Shown here in pieces: positions 17,571-25,921 of a stretch of DNA of 53,740 bases. The stretch is from an uncultured Chloroflexales bacterium (lineage in GTDB: Bacteria; Chloroflexota; Chloroflexia; Chloroflexales; Chloroflexaceae): assembly GCA_937967405.1 (NCBI GenBank), contig CALCJV010000158.1:1-53740 (forward strand), in the 5' to 3' direction. Position numbers and translations under genes: made by a program. Within the stretch, counting starts at the first letter, position 1; every line of letters starts with the position of its first letter. Below the pieces are notes generated by a model that saw nothing but the letters and a program-made list of their open reading frames with translations, searched no databases and was not told where the DNA came from.

Positions 17571-18761
17571 CTACTCACTACGGGCCCGGATTTCGCTGGA
17601 GGAGAGGTCTACCCGAAATAGCTCCTCTGAGACGGCCTGAAACAGATCGGCAAAAGCAGGCGGGATGGCAATATCGGCCAATGTCTGAAACTGCCCTTGA
17701 TGCACTCGCCCGGCCACAAGAAAGCGACAATGCGCCGCCTGAATCTGGGCTAGGGCGGCGTGCATGGCCTGCTCGGCCGCGATGGGATCATCAGGGTTGC
17801 CATAGTAACGCGGATTGACCAGCCGCAACGCCGTATCGTAGCCGACAACGAAAGTGCAGCCCGGAAAGAGCACAGCTTTATCGGTAAAGAGAGCGGCCCG
17901 CGACAGCACAACCGGATACCGGCCCGCGAATTGCTGAATCCGACGTTCGATCTCCTCTGCGATCAATGTACCTTTGTCCGCATTGTGGATCGGTAGCTCA
18001 AACAGGGCCGGCTGGCCTAGTGTACTGGCCGCAACTTCGGCAAGGCGAATATGGCCCGCGTGTAAGGGATTGAACGAGCCAGACAACAACGCCCCCTGCA
18101 CGGCATCGTTGACTACCTGTCGCCCATCGGGGTACACGGTCACGCTACGGACATCGCCGCGCAGCAGCCGCGCCAGTGGATCAGTGGCCATTTGGTGATG
18201 TTCTTCGATCACCTCGCTACTCGTGAGCGTCGCGAGCAGATTGGGCCCTGCTAGTCCACAGCTCCGCGCAATGGCGTGCAGCAGCAAACGGCTGATCAAG
18301 CTCTCCTCGTGTTCGCGCTCACGCAAGCCTTTGATCAAGGTAAGCGCATAAGCAGTGCTACCTGTTGCGTGCTGCACGGCCACTACGCCCCGATGCTGCC
18401 CGCGTTTGGTGTAGTCGGTGGCAATCGTGGCGGTGCAAGCCACACCGAGCAGGGGTAACGCCGATTGGTGCGGCTGGCGTTCGGCGTGGGCCAGCCGCCG
18501 AGCGCGGTGGTAGGCGTGGCCCGCCATAGCGAGCGCAGTTTCGATGGCAACCGCCCGTTGCGGTGGGCCACCAAGCAGATCGCTGAGGGCGGCCCGGGCG
18601 TAACGATCTGTGGCTTCGAGGATTGTGCGCGAGGAGCCGCCAATGCTATGTAGCCACCATAAGCCGAGACTTCCCGCGCCCGCGAATTCAAGCACGAGCT
18701 GGTGTGGCGCGGCATGAATCTGAGCAACGATCTGCCGAACATCATCCGGTGGGGTCGTCAT
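17571..18761 (-). CDS. CinA-like domain fused to a NadD-like nucleotidyltransferase
   Basis: 396 residues with two parts. Residues about 1-175 resemble the CinA C-terminal (PncC, NMN deamidase) fold: 'GGSSRTILEATDRYARAALSD', 'AVAIETALAMAGHAY' and 'LLGVACTATIATDYTKRG'. The usual AESCTGG motif is replaced by 'EFAGAGS'. Residues about 222-396 form a nucleotidyltransferase with 'LSGSFNPLHAGHIRLAEV' (HxGH at 234-237) and C-terminal 'DLSSSEIRAR', like the ISSTxIR motif of NadD. Known eukaryotic proteins appear to share this order. A role in pyridine-nucleotide handling is inferred. It is the last gene of a three-gene operon and overlaps its upstream neighbour by 20 bases. Confidence 0.75.
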   Translation of the reverse strand: MTTPPDDVRQIVAQIHAAPHQLVLEFAGAGSLGLWWLHSIGGSSRTILEATDRYARAALSDLLGGPPQRAVAIETALAMAGHAYHRARRLAHAERQPHQSALPLLGVACTATIATDYTKRGQHRGVVAVQHATGSTAYALTLIKGLREREHEESLISRLLLHAIARSCGLAGPNLLATLTSSEVIEEHHQMATDPLARLLRGDVRSVTVYPDGRQVVNDAVQGALLSGSFNPLHAGHIRLAEVAASTLGQPALFELPIHNADKGTLIAEEIERRIQQFAGRYPVVLSRAALFTDKAVLFPGCTFVVGYDTALRLVNPRYYGNPDDPIAAEQAMHAALAQIQAAHCRFLVAGRVHQGQFQTLADIAIPPAFADLFQAVSEELFRVDLSSSEIRARSE

Positions 18762-19131
18762 TGGCAGACCTGATCTGGATTAGGGGCAGATGGGCTGGAT
18801 CAACCTGATCCGCGCCCGACACCGCATCGGGCGGAATGCATGCCTGTACGCGGGCAATCGCGGCGTGCAGGTCAGGCAAGTCCACCCCAGCGGCAGCCGC
18901 AACCGCCGGTGTGCAGGTGGTAAGCATCGCTACCGCCCGCGCAAGGTTGCGGCGCGGCGCAGTGACCAAGCCGATCTGGAGCTGAAGCATAGCGTTGGAC
19001 AGGTTAATCAAGGCTTTGAGCAACTCCGAGCGTTCGCGGTGCCACTGCTCCTCAAAGACGAGCAAGGCCTCACGGTAACGTCCCGCATTGAAGTGCTCTA
19101 AAGCCAATGGATCAAGGGGCGGGTGCATCAT
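18742..19131 (-). CDS. DUF309-like small protein
   Basis: 129 residues, all-helical in appearance. 'FNAGRYREALLVFEEQWHRERSELLKALINLSNAMLQL' (given here in parts: FNAGRYREALLVFEEQW, then ERSELLKALINLSNAM) matches the DUF309 pattern of G.y.eaHe.lE..W...R.flkGLiqla.al. The usual His in that helix is not present. The function of DUF309 is unknown. The gene sits between a ParB-like gene and the CinA/NadD-like gene, overlapping each by exactly 20 bases, so the three are almost certainly translated as a unit. Confidence 0.65.
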   Translation of the reverse strand: MMHPPLDPLALEHFNAGRYREALLVFEEQWHRERSELLKALINLSNAMLQLQIGLVTAPRRNLARAVAMLTTCTPAVAAAAGVDLPDLHAAIARVQACIPPDAVSGADQVDPAHLPLIQIRSANDDPTG

Positions 19132-20029
19132 GGGTCTCCGTGTTCTCTGCTGCGGCTAGCGATGGGTGCGCGGGGTGCTTGAGGTGCTGCTGCAATAGCT
19201 CGCGAGCGTGGTGTAGCTCGTGCAGAATCCGTTCGAGGTATTCGCGTTCAGGGATCGGTTCAGGTGTATTTGCATTGACAATCGCTTGCCAACGGGCAAC
19301 GATGGTCTGCATGGTGCGGAGATCGCGCTCGGCAATGCGGCGTAGGTTGAGGGTTCCGGTGCGGTTCTGACGATGCGCGGGGGGAGCCGGATCAGCCCCT
19401 GTGAGTGGGGCTGTCGCAAGGTCGGGCACGTCGGTATAAGCCGCAACGCGCAGCACTGGCTCAAGCCGATCCGTGATCGAGGCCGCGAGCCTATCGGCTT
19501 GCAGCGGCTGGGTTAAGAGCCGTAGGCGTTGCCTAATGTAGAGCTGGGATCGTCCAAGCCGCGCTTCGAGTTGCTCAATTGTGCGCCCCTGCTGTTCGAT
19601 CAAGGTGCGAAAGGCAAAGGCTTCTTCAAGTGGATCAAGCTCGCTGCGGCGGATATGCTCTGCTAAGCCAATCTCAAACAGCTCCTCATCGCTGTAATCG
19701 GCAACTTCGCAGACCAGTTCGGGAATGCCAGCATGGTGTGCAGCGCGAACCCAGCGTTCGCCAAAAGCCACCTGATAGCAACCGGTCAGGGTGTGGTTGG
19801 GGCGCACGTGCAAGCGGAAGTGCACGCCTTGCTGCATCATGGCGTGTGCCAGTGGAATGATTTCGTGAAAGCGTTGGCGCACCTGAAAGGGATTCGGGCG
19901 CAGCCATTGCAGGGCGATAGAGCGTACTTCAGTCGGGCGCGGTGGCAGCAACGCAGTGAGAGCGTGGTGGAGGGCGAGTTCGTTTTCTAGCTGTTCCCAT
20001 TCTGGCTTGGTAGGGTTTGCAGTTGCCAT
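19112..20029 (-). CDS. Orphan ParB/Spo0J-like protein
   Basis: 305 residues. A ParB-like N-terminal domain includes 'LRPNPFQVRQRF' (about 43-54) and 'GERWVRAAHHAGI' (about 90-102) at the position of the ParB GERR box. 'LAEHIRRSELDPLEEAFAF' (about 122-140) replaces the consensus ENxxReDLnpiEEA. An HTH region follows ('LEARLGRSQLYIRQRLRLL'). There is no ParA gene nearby, and the C-terminal part differs from chromosomal ParB, so it may be a ParB-fold regulator rather than the segregation protein. ATG 20029 is preferred: a TATAAT ends just six bases before the alternative GTG 20068. Confidence 0.75.
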   Translation of the reverse strand: MATANPTKPEWEQLENELALHHALTALLPPRPTEVRSIALQWLRPNPFQVRQRFHEIIPLAHAMMQQGVHFRLHVRPNHTLTGCYQVAFGERWVRAAHHAGIPELVCEVADYSDEELFEIGLAEHIRRSELDPLEEAFAFRTLIEQQGRTIEQLEARLGRSQLYIRQRLRLLTQPLQADRLAASITDRLEPVLRVAAYTDVPDLATAPLTGADPAPPAHRQNRTGTLNLRRIAERDLRTMQTIVARWQAIVNANTPEPIPEREYLERILHELHHARELLQQHLKHPAHPSLAAAENTETHDAPAP

Positions 20030-20073
20030 GATGTATGTCTCGCTTCGGGCAGGGTCGCTTTCTTCCACTAGAT

Positions 20074-20079
20074 ATTATA
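20074..20079 (-). promoter_or_regulatory. -10 box upstream of the ParB-like operon
   Basis: TATAAT on the minus strand, placing a start near 20067. That leaves about 38 bases of leader before ATG 20029. The -35 is weak. Confidence 0.45.
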
Positions 20080-20223
20080 GCACGGCGCACTCGGTCAGCA
20101 GTGGTGTTCTGAATCTGGCGAGGAGTGGCTCTTGCTGCTATGCTCTTCTGCTTTTACAATACGAAAGAGAGTCAGCCTACGGTTCATTTGCCACCGGCCA
20201 TACACTGGTCACAGCATCACCTA

Positions 20224-21600
20224 ATGAATACCTTCGATCTGACAACTGAAACACTCCGCACGGCGGCGTGGGGCACTATCGCCACGCAGATCATGGCGGC
20301 AGCCCTTGCGGCGGTGGGGCCCTATGCAGCTGTGCAGCGCAGCTTGGTGTGGGATGGCACAACGCTCGAGCTAGCCGGGCAACGCTATCCGCTCCCACAG
20401 GGGCGGCGCGTGCTGGTGCTGGCGACGGGCAAAGCGAGTATCCCGATGGCACAGGCCGTGTGTGATCTCCTTGGTGAGCGTGTCCACGACGGCGTGCTGA
20501 TCTACAAGGCAGGCAGTGTTGCCACGCCGCCAGTGCTTGCACCGCTGCGCGGCTATGCTGCCCAACATCCCGTGCCCGATGCCGCTGGCGTAGCGGCGAC
20601 GCAGGCATTGGTGCAGAGCCTTGCCCAATGTACCGCCGATGATCTCGTGCTGTTGCTGCTATCGGGCGGTAGCTCGGCCATGCTCACGTTGCCCGCCGAA
20701 GGGCTGAGCCTGAGCGACCTGCAAGCTACAACGACCGCGCTGCTGCGTTGTGGGGCCAGCATTGATGCGATCAACACGCTCCGCAAGCACCTCGATCAGG
20801 TCAAAGGGGGCAACCTTGCCCGCCTTGCCGCGCCTGCCCAGCTCGTCACGCTGATCTTGTCCGATGTTGTTGGCGATGCGCTTGATCAGATCGGCTCAGG
20901 AGTGAGTGTGCCGGATCGTACTAGCTTTGCCGATGCACTCGCAATTGTGGAACGATACGGGCTACAGGCGCAACTTCCCGCATCGGTCATGCACCGCTTG
21001 AGGGCCGGCGCGGCGGGCCTGTTGCCCGAAAACCCGCGTTCTGATGATCCCCTCTTTGCCCGCACGCAGGCGGTGCTGGTGGGCAGCAATCGCCACGCAG
21101 CGACAGCAGCAGCGCAGGCGGCAGCAGCGGCGGGCTGGCACGCCCTGATCTTGACGACGCAGCTGCAAGGCGAAGCCCGTGAGGTGGGGCGCGTGCTTGC
21201 GGCTATCGGGCGCGAGCTGGCAAGCAGTACTTCGCCGTTTGTGCCTTTGCCCGCCTGCATCATTGTGGGCGGCGAAACAACCGTGACGCTGCGTGGTTCG
21301 GGCAAGGGCGGGCGCAATCAGGAGCTAGCGTTAGGTGCGGTGCGCGATCTAGCGGGCGTGCCCAATGTGGCTCTGCTCACCCTTGCCACCGACGGCGAAG
21401 ATGGCCCAACCGATGCAGCGGGCGCAGTAGTGACGGGCGCAACTCTCGCACGGGCGCAGGCGGCGGGGCTTAATCTGGATGCGGCCCTCGTGCACAATGA
21501 TGCCTATCCCTTCTTTGCGGCACTCGGCGATCTGCTTCAGCCGGGTGTGACAGGCACGAACGTTAGCGATCTCGCACTGGTGCTGGTCTGGCCAGCATGA
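20224..21600 (+). CDS. Glycerate 2-kinase (DUF4147/MOFRL type)
   Basis: 458 residues from ATG 20224. The N-terminal DUF4147 domain has 'VLVLATGKASIPMAQAV', 'LLLLSGGSSAMLTLPAEG' and 'TLRKHLDQVKGGNLARLA'. The C-terminal MOFRL domain has 'IIVGGETTVTLRGSGKGGRNQELAL' (shown in parts: VGGETTVTLRGSGKGGRNQ) and 'LATDGEDGPTDAAGAVV'. The enzyme phosphorylates D-glycerate to 2-phosphoglycerate with ATP, feeding photorespiratory, serine-cycle or sugar-acid carbon into lower glycolysis. A GTG at 20125 is in frame with AGGAG nearby, but the extra 33 residues do not look like family sequence. It heads a run of five co-directional genes. Confidence 0.92.
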   Translation: MNTFDLTTETLRTAAWGTIATQIMAAALAAVGPYAAVQRSLVWDGTTLELAGQRYPLPQGRRVLVLATGKASIPMAQAVCDLLGERVHDGVLIYKAGSVATPPVLAPLRGYAAQHPVPDAAGVAATQALVQSLAQCTADDLVLLLLSGGSSAMLTLPAEGLSLSDLQATTTALLRCGASIDAINTLRKHLDQVKGGNLARLAAPAQLVTLILSDVVGDALDQIGSGVSVPDRTSFADALAIVERYGLQAQLPASVMHRLRAGAAGLLPENPRSDDPLFARTQAVLVGSNRHAATAAAQAAAAAGWHALILTTQLQGEAREVGRVLAAIGRELASSTSPFVPLPACIIVGGETTVTLRGSGKGGRNQELALGAVRDLAGVPNVALLTLATDGEDGPTDAAGAVVTGATLARAQAAGLNLDAALVHNDAYPFFAALGDLLQPGVTGTNVSDLALVLVWPA

Positions 21601-21645
21601 GCGGTTAGGCATCAGTGGACAGGTACTGAGGTCAGTGGCCCAGCC

Positions 21646-22428
21646 TTGACCTCGAAAGGAGCATCAGTCATTTCTCGTGCAACGGAACCCGTCGCACCGG
21701 CAACGCTCACCCGTCCGCGTGCGGCTCTGCGGGAAGGTGCGGCAACGTCATGGCCGCTGCTCTTGAGCATCGTGCCATTTGGGATGATTACGGGGGTGGC
21801 CGCCATCGCCACCGGCTTCTCGCTGCCACTGGCCATAGGCATGACAGTGATCATTTTTGCGGGCGCGTCCCAGCTCGCCACGATGCAACTGCTCACGACG
21901 GGCGCGGCAGTGGCCGTGATTGTGCTGACCGCCAGCATGATCAACCTGCGTTTCCTGCTCTACAGTGCCTCGCTTGCGCCGCATTTCCAGCATTTGCCGT
22001 TGCACTGGAAGCTCCTGCTGGCCTACTTCACCACCGATCCTGCCTATGGCATCACGATTGTCGCCCTGAACGAGCGCATCCCCATCCCGATGAAGCACTG
22101 GTACTATGCGGGGGCAGCAGGCTTGCTCTGGGTTGGGTGGATCATCGGTACGCTGACGGGGGCTTTGCTTGGAACCCAAATTCCCACTGAGTGGTCACTT
22201 GATTTTGCGATCTCGCTCAACTTCATCGCCGTGCTGATCCCCGCCATTCGGGATCGGGCCACGCTGCTCAGTGCGCTGGGAGGCGGTGGCGTGGCCATCG
22301 TCGCACGCGGCTTGCCCTTCAATCTCGGCTTGATCGTGGGCGCGTTGTGTGGCATCGGAGCGGGCTTGCTGCTTGAGCAGTGGCAACGTGGGAGCGGCAA
22401 CGATGCCCCCCGTGCTAGTGATGAGTGA
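21646..22428 (+). CDS. azlC: AzlC-family permease subunit (branched-chain amino acid exporter)
   Basis: 260 residues with about seven or eight membrane helices. 'VPFGMITGVAAIATGFSLP' and 'FAGASQLATMQLLTTGA' are the AzlC signature; 'INLRFLLYSASLAPHF' follows. Together with AzlD it forms an exporter for leucine-type amino acids or analogues. The start is the in-frame TTG at 21646; no ATG or GTG lies closer to the conserved region, and AAAGGA occurs just after it, so the exact start is uncertain. Its 3' end overlaps azlD by 26 bases. Confidence 0.85.
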   Translation: MTSKGASVISRATEPVAPATLTRPRAALREGAATSWPLLLSIVPFGMITGVAAIATGFSLPLAIGMTVIIFAGASQLATMQLLTTGAAVAVIVLTASMINLRFLLYSASLAPHFQHLPLHWKLLLAYFTTDPAYGITIVALNERIPIPMKHWYYAGAAGLLWVGWIIGTLTGALLGTQIPTEWSLDFAISLNFIAVLIPAIRDRATLLSALGGGGVAIVARGLPFNLGLIVGALCGIGAGLLLEQWQRGSGNDAPRASDE

Positions 22429-22774
22429 AGCCGCGATCTGGCTGCTGTTCCTCGTCATTGGGGCCCTGACGCTCACCTTTCGTGCGGCCTTGATCGTGCT
22501 CGCTGGGCGGTTTGCGATCCCGCCCGTGATCCTCCGGGCCTTGCGCTTCGTGCCATCGGCGGTGCTATCGGCCTTGATCGTGCCGCCGTTGGTGTTCTAT
22601 CAAGGGCAACTGCACCTATTGGGGCAAGGCTGGTTGAATGAGCGCGTGCTGGCCGGCCTCATTGCGGCGGCGGTGATGTGGCGCACCAAGCGGGTGCTCC
22701 TCGCAATCTTGGTGGGGATGCTGGTGCTGTGGGGCTTGCAATTCCTCATCAATCAGCTACAATACATGCCGTAA
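22403..22774 (+). CDS. azlD: AzlD-family permease subunit
   Basis: 123 residues with four hydrophobic segments, the standard AzlD size. 'LVIGALTLTFRAALIVLAG' and 'LRFVPSAVLSALIVPPLVF' are typical. The start is ATG 22403, with GGAG at 22391-22394 eight bases upstream. It partners AzlC, and the gene overlap suggests coupled synthesis. Confidence 0.85.
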   Translation: MPPVLVMSEAAIWLLFLVIGALTLTFRAALIVLAGRFAIPPVILRALRFVPSAVLSALIVPPLVFYQGQLHLLGQGWLNERVLAGLIAAAVMWRTKRVLLAILVGMLVLWGLQFLINQLQYMP

Positions 22775-22807
22775 TCCGGCCGATGAGTGTAAGCTACAGG
22801 AGCGTGC

Positions 22808-23617
22808 ATGGCTTCCGATCCTACTTCCCCGCCCGTCTGCCTGCGGCTGTTCCTCTATCCGGGCGTGGGCAACAGCTACGCCGCTCAGCTTGATCTCCTG
22901 ATCCCTGCCAACGAAGCCCTACGCCTGACCACAACCGATGCGCTTGAGCCGACGGCTGAGGTTGCGGTGCAGTTTCCGGCGGAGGCGTTACGTGCCGCGC
23001 ATGCCGATCCAGCAGCCTACGGCACGCTGCTGGCGCAGGCCGTGTTCGCGCCAGAGGTGCTCCGTGAGGGTCTCCAGCAAGCCCAGCAGATCGCTACCCG
23101 CATGGGCTGTGCGCTTCAGCTTGAGATTGCGCTTGAACACAGAGTGGCTGAGCTACGTGAAATCAACTGGACGTGGCTGCGCGATCCGCACCTCGATCTG
23201 GTGCTCCCAGTGCAGGTGCGCGAGGATGCCCCTGCCGACCTGCGCCACACGCCGCACCCACCCAGCCCGTCGCCAACGCCGCTTGCCCTACCCCATCCGG
23301 AACCGTCTGCACCTACCGATGATGCCGATCCCGTAGCGGTACCCAATCCGCGCTTAACGGGGGTGATGATCGGGTGTGGCTTCTTCGCCTTCTTCGGGAG
23401 CTGTTGCCCATTCGGGTTAGGCATGATCTTGCGCTTCGGCTTCGTGGATGATGCTATTCCCGTCACCCGCCTCACAGGGACAATCTACCTTGCGGTGGCC
23501 GTGATCCTGTTTCTGGTAGGCATGTGGCTGCTGTACTTTGGCTTTCAGCGCGATAATGTGTATCGGCAGGTGATGGGCTATGGCGAGGCCCACTATCGCA
23601 GCGATTGGGGGAGCTAA
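22808..23617 (+). CDS. CHAT-protein N-terminal-like domain fused to two membrane helices
   Basis: 269 residues. The first 150 resemble the region that precedes the CHAT protease in many bacterial proteins: beta strands beginning 'VCLRLFLYPGVGNSYAAQL', then 'LLAQAVFAPEVLREGLQQA', and 'LEIALEHRVAELREINWTWL' corresponding to the 'L.i...apeL..lpWE.L' element. No CHAT His/Cys motifs follow. Instead there is a Pro-rich linker (about 148-178) and two membrane helices (about 186-210 and 222-245), the first bracketed by Cys residues. AGGAG precedes ATG 22808. The next gene starts six bases after the stop. The function is unknown. Confidence 0.55.
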   Translation: MASDPTSPPVCLRLFLYPGVGNSYAAQLDLLIPANEALRLTTTDALEPTAEVAVQFPAEALRAAHADPAAYGTLLAQAVFAPEVLREGLQQAQQIATRMGCALQLEIALEHRVAELREINWTWLRDPHLDLVLPVQVREDAPADLRHTPHPPSPSPTPLALPHPEPSAPTDDADPVAVPNPRLTGVMIGCGFFAFFGSCCPFGLGMILRFGFVDDAIPVTRLTGTIYLAVAVILFLVGMWLLYFGFQRDNVYRQVMGYGEAHYRSDWGS

Positions 23618-23623
23618 CGCAAT

Positions 23624-25783
23624 ATGCACCGCCTAACAGCAACCCCACAACCGATTGGACTGCATCCGCGTTGGGGGCGCGGTTTGCGCTGGGCGTTGTG
23701 GGTGGCAACGGTTGCGCTTGCGCTGGCGTTGGTCGTGCAGCTCATCGGCTATGGGCGCTATCAAGCTGAAACGACCGCCACTGCCGCACACCTCGCGCAA
23801 GCCGAAGCAGATGCGGCAGCAGCCCAACTGAGTGCGATCTTTGCCCAGTCTGAGCAACTCGCCGAACGACTCGCGGCGGGTCTCAGCAGTGGGGCGATCC
23901 CGTATCATCTGATCGAAGGGCGCGTGAGTGCGGCTTTGCAGCGCAATGCCACGATTGATGGGATTACGGTGGCGTTTGCGCCGCAAGCCTTTTCCGATGC
24001 GTATGAGCGTTACATCGTCTACATCAGCCGTGCTGCCGATGGGGTGATGCAGATACAGGTTGGCGAGTCGCGCTACGACTACACGGTGTCATCTACGGGA
24101 TCACCGAACGATCCCGCGACGGCGTGGTATACGCGCCCCATCGTCGAGGGCCCGCAGTGGACGGAGCCGTTTCGAGCGGCGGGGGCGGGCAAGGTGCTCA
24201 TTGAGTATGGTGTGCCCTTTTACCGTGTGGATGACCCGACTACGCCTGCTGGGGTCGTGGCGGTGGATTATACGCTTGATGGCATGCGCCAATTGGTGAA
24301 TGACCTTGATCTGGGGGCCACCGGATTCGGGGTGGTGGTATCAGCGGGCGAGGTATTTCTTGCCCATCCGGTACCGTCTGAAGTGACCCAGTCGGCTTTC
24401 CGTGCGCCCGCTGAAACCGCCCTCCGCGTGGCAGTCCAACGGGGACTGGCGGGCGAACGCTATAGCTTTGAGCGGCGCAATGCCCAGACGGGTGAGCTGG
24501 TATGGAACTTTGTCACGCCGATTGAAAGCACCGGTTGGGTGTTGGGCGTGGAGCTACCGCAAGCCGATTTTTTACCGGAACCGCGCCTGCTCTTGCTGCG
24601 CCAAACGTGGTTGCTCCTCACGGCGGCGGCTCTGGCGATCACGGCTTCCGCGCTGGCTGTGCGGGTTGAGACAGGCAACCCACGCCCGCTCTGGCGGCTG
24701 TCGCTCATTACTTCAGGCGTGCTGCTGGTGGTGCTACTGCTGATCCTCGCTCTAGCCCGCACGATGCCCCGCACCTACGGCGTGCCGATCCGCAATCCTG
24801 CCGAGCTGAATACCTACCTGCAAACGATCACCACCGATGCAACCCGGGCCGGTCTCCCTGATCCAGTGACGTTGCCGACAGGCCTCTTGCTGCAAGCGAT
24901 ACGCTTCCCCGATGCCACCTCAGTTGTGCTAAGTGGCTATGTGTGGCAACGAGTACCCCTTGATTTGGTCGAGGAGATAACCCCCGGTGTAACGTTCCCA
25001 CAGCGCATTGATGAGCCGTATCAGATCGAGCAGGTGGCCGCCGAACAACAAGGCGATGAGATCGTCTATGTGTGGGAGCTTTCGGTTGCCCTGCGCCAGA
25101 TTTTCAATCCTGAGCAGTACCCACTCGATGTCAACGATGTCCGCATTCGGCTGCTCCCCACCGAAGTTGCTCAACATGTGCTCCTCGTACCTGATCTCGA
25201 AGGCTATACCGTGACCCTGCCCGAGGCCCGTCCGGGGCTAGATAGCACCATCCTGATCAACAATTGGGTGATCCAGCGCAGCTTCTTCAGCTACGAACGC
25301 AACGATTACCAGACCACGCTGGGCTTTGCAGGGCGACCAGCAATGGCCGTGCCAGAGCTGAATTTCAACATCCGCACCGAGCGGCAGTTTGTTGGCCCTT
25401 TTATCACCTTCGTGCTGCCCGCCATCGTCACGGCCATCTTAATTTTCGCCTTCCTGATGAATGGCAGCAAGCCTGATGAGCCGGAGGAGATTGTCAGTGC
25501 GCTGAACTACTCAGCCGCCTTGTTTTTCGTGATTGCTGTGCTGCATACGGCATTGCGCGAGAATGCCGCTGCAATTGGGCTGACCTATCTGGAATACTTT
25601 TACCTGCTGCTCTACGTCCTGTTGTTAGGAGTTGCGGCGAACACCTTTCTGGTGGTACGTCAGCCGCAGCTACCATTCATTCGCTTCGGTAATAACCTGA
25701 TCGCCAAAGCCACCTTCTGGCCACTCTTGCTCGGCATGATGACGAGCGCGACCCTGTGGATGTTTGTGTTTCGGGGTGAATAA
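23624..25783 (+). CDS. dCache-domain membrane protein with a Pro-loop-channel-like C-terminal half
   Basis: 719 residues. A signal-anchor helix (about 22-42) is followed by a large extracytoplasmic PDC/dCache-like sensor (about 45-315; 'GVVAVDYTLDGMRQLV', 'GFGVVVSAGEVFLAHP'). Two helices (about 324-346, 355-378) lead to a second beta-rich external domain (about 385-588) and four closing helices (about 590-612, 628-648, 652-678, 695-716). The second domain contains 'FNPEQYPLDVNDVRIRL', which looks like the Pro loop (YPxD) of pentameric ligand-gated channels, and 'ELNFNIRTERQF' just before the first of the four helices. No kinase, HAMP or cyclase domain follows. A ligand-sensing channel or transporter is inferred, not shown. 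Confidence 0.6.
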   Translation: MHRLTATPQPIGLHPRWGRGLRWALWVATVALALALVVQLIGYGRYQAETTATAAHLAQAEADAAAAQLSAIFAQSEQLAERLAAGLSSGAIPYHLIEGRVSAALQRNATIDGITVAFAPQAFSDAYERYIVYISRAADGVMQIQVGESRYDYTVSSTGSPNDPATAWYTRPIVEGPQWTEPFRAAGAGKVLIEYGVPFYRVDDPTTPAGVVAVDYTLDGMRQLVNDLDLGATGFGVVVSAGEVFLAHPVPSEVTQSAFRAPAETALRVAVQRGLAGERYSFERRNAQTGELVWNFVTPIESTGWVLGVELPQADFLPEPRLLLLRQTWLLLTAAALAITASALAVRVETGNPRPLWRLSLITSGVLLVVLLLILALARTMPRTYGVPIRNPAELNTYLQTITTDATRAGLPDPVTLPTGLLLQAIRFPDATSVVLSGYVWQRVPLDLVEEITPGVTFPQRIDEPYQIEQVAAEQQGDEIVYVWELSVALRQIFNPEQYPLDVNDVRIRLLPTEVAQHVLLVPDLEGYTVTLPEARPGLDSTILINNWVIQRSFFSYERNDYQTTLGFAGRPAMAVPELNFNIRTERQFVGPFITFVLPAIVTAILIFAFLMNGSKPDEPEEIVSALNYSAALFFVIAVLHTALRENAAAIGLTYLEYFYLLLYVLLLGVAANTFLVVRQPQLPFIRFGNNLIAKATFWPLLLGMMTSATLWMFVFRGE

Positions 25784-25806
25784 GACGGGATCAATGGGGC
25801 AATTGG

Positions 25807-25880
25807 TGGGCACTAGTGGACTCGAACCACCGACCTCATCCGTGTGAAGGATGCGCTCTAACCAACTGAGCTAAGTGCCC
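25807..25880 (-). tRNA. tRNA-Val (anticodon CAC)
   Basis: The minus strand folds as a full cloverleaf: acceptor arms GGGCACT and AGTGCCC, D-arm GCTC/GAGC, anticodon stem CATCC/GGATG with loop TTCACAC (anticodon CAC), and T-loop TTCGAGT. The discriminator base is A, and CCA is not encoded. It reads GUG codons. It has its own promoter and follows the stop of the dCache gene on the opposite strand by 24 bases. Confidence 0.95.
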
Positions 25881-25892
25881 GTATGGCTTTGG

Positions 25893-25921
25893 ATTATAGC
25901 ACAGCCTGTCGTTTGCTGCAA
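25893..25921 (-). promoter_or_regulatory. Promoter of tRNA-Val
   Basis: On the minus strand TTGCAG (25916-25921), a 17-base spacer and TATAAT (25893-25898), with the tRNA 5' end 13 bases downstream. Confidence 0.75.

Noticed and set aside
17571-18761. Fusion gene as a bona fide PncC NMN deamidase
   Set aside because: The AESCTGG active-site motif is replaced by EFAGAGS, so deamidase activity cannot be claimed from sequence.
25807-25880. tRNA-Val as an integration site for a mobile island
   Set aside because: No integrase, no repeated tRNA 3' end and no shift in gene style is seen on either side.
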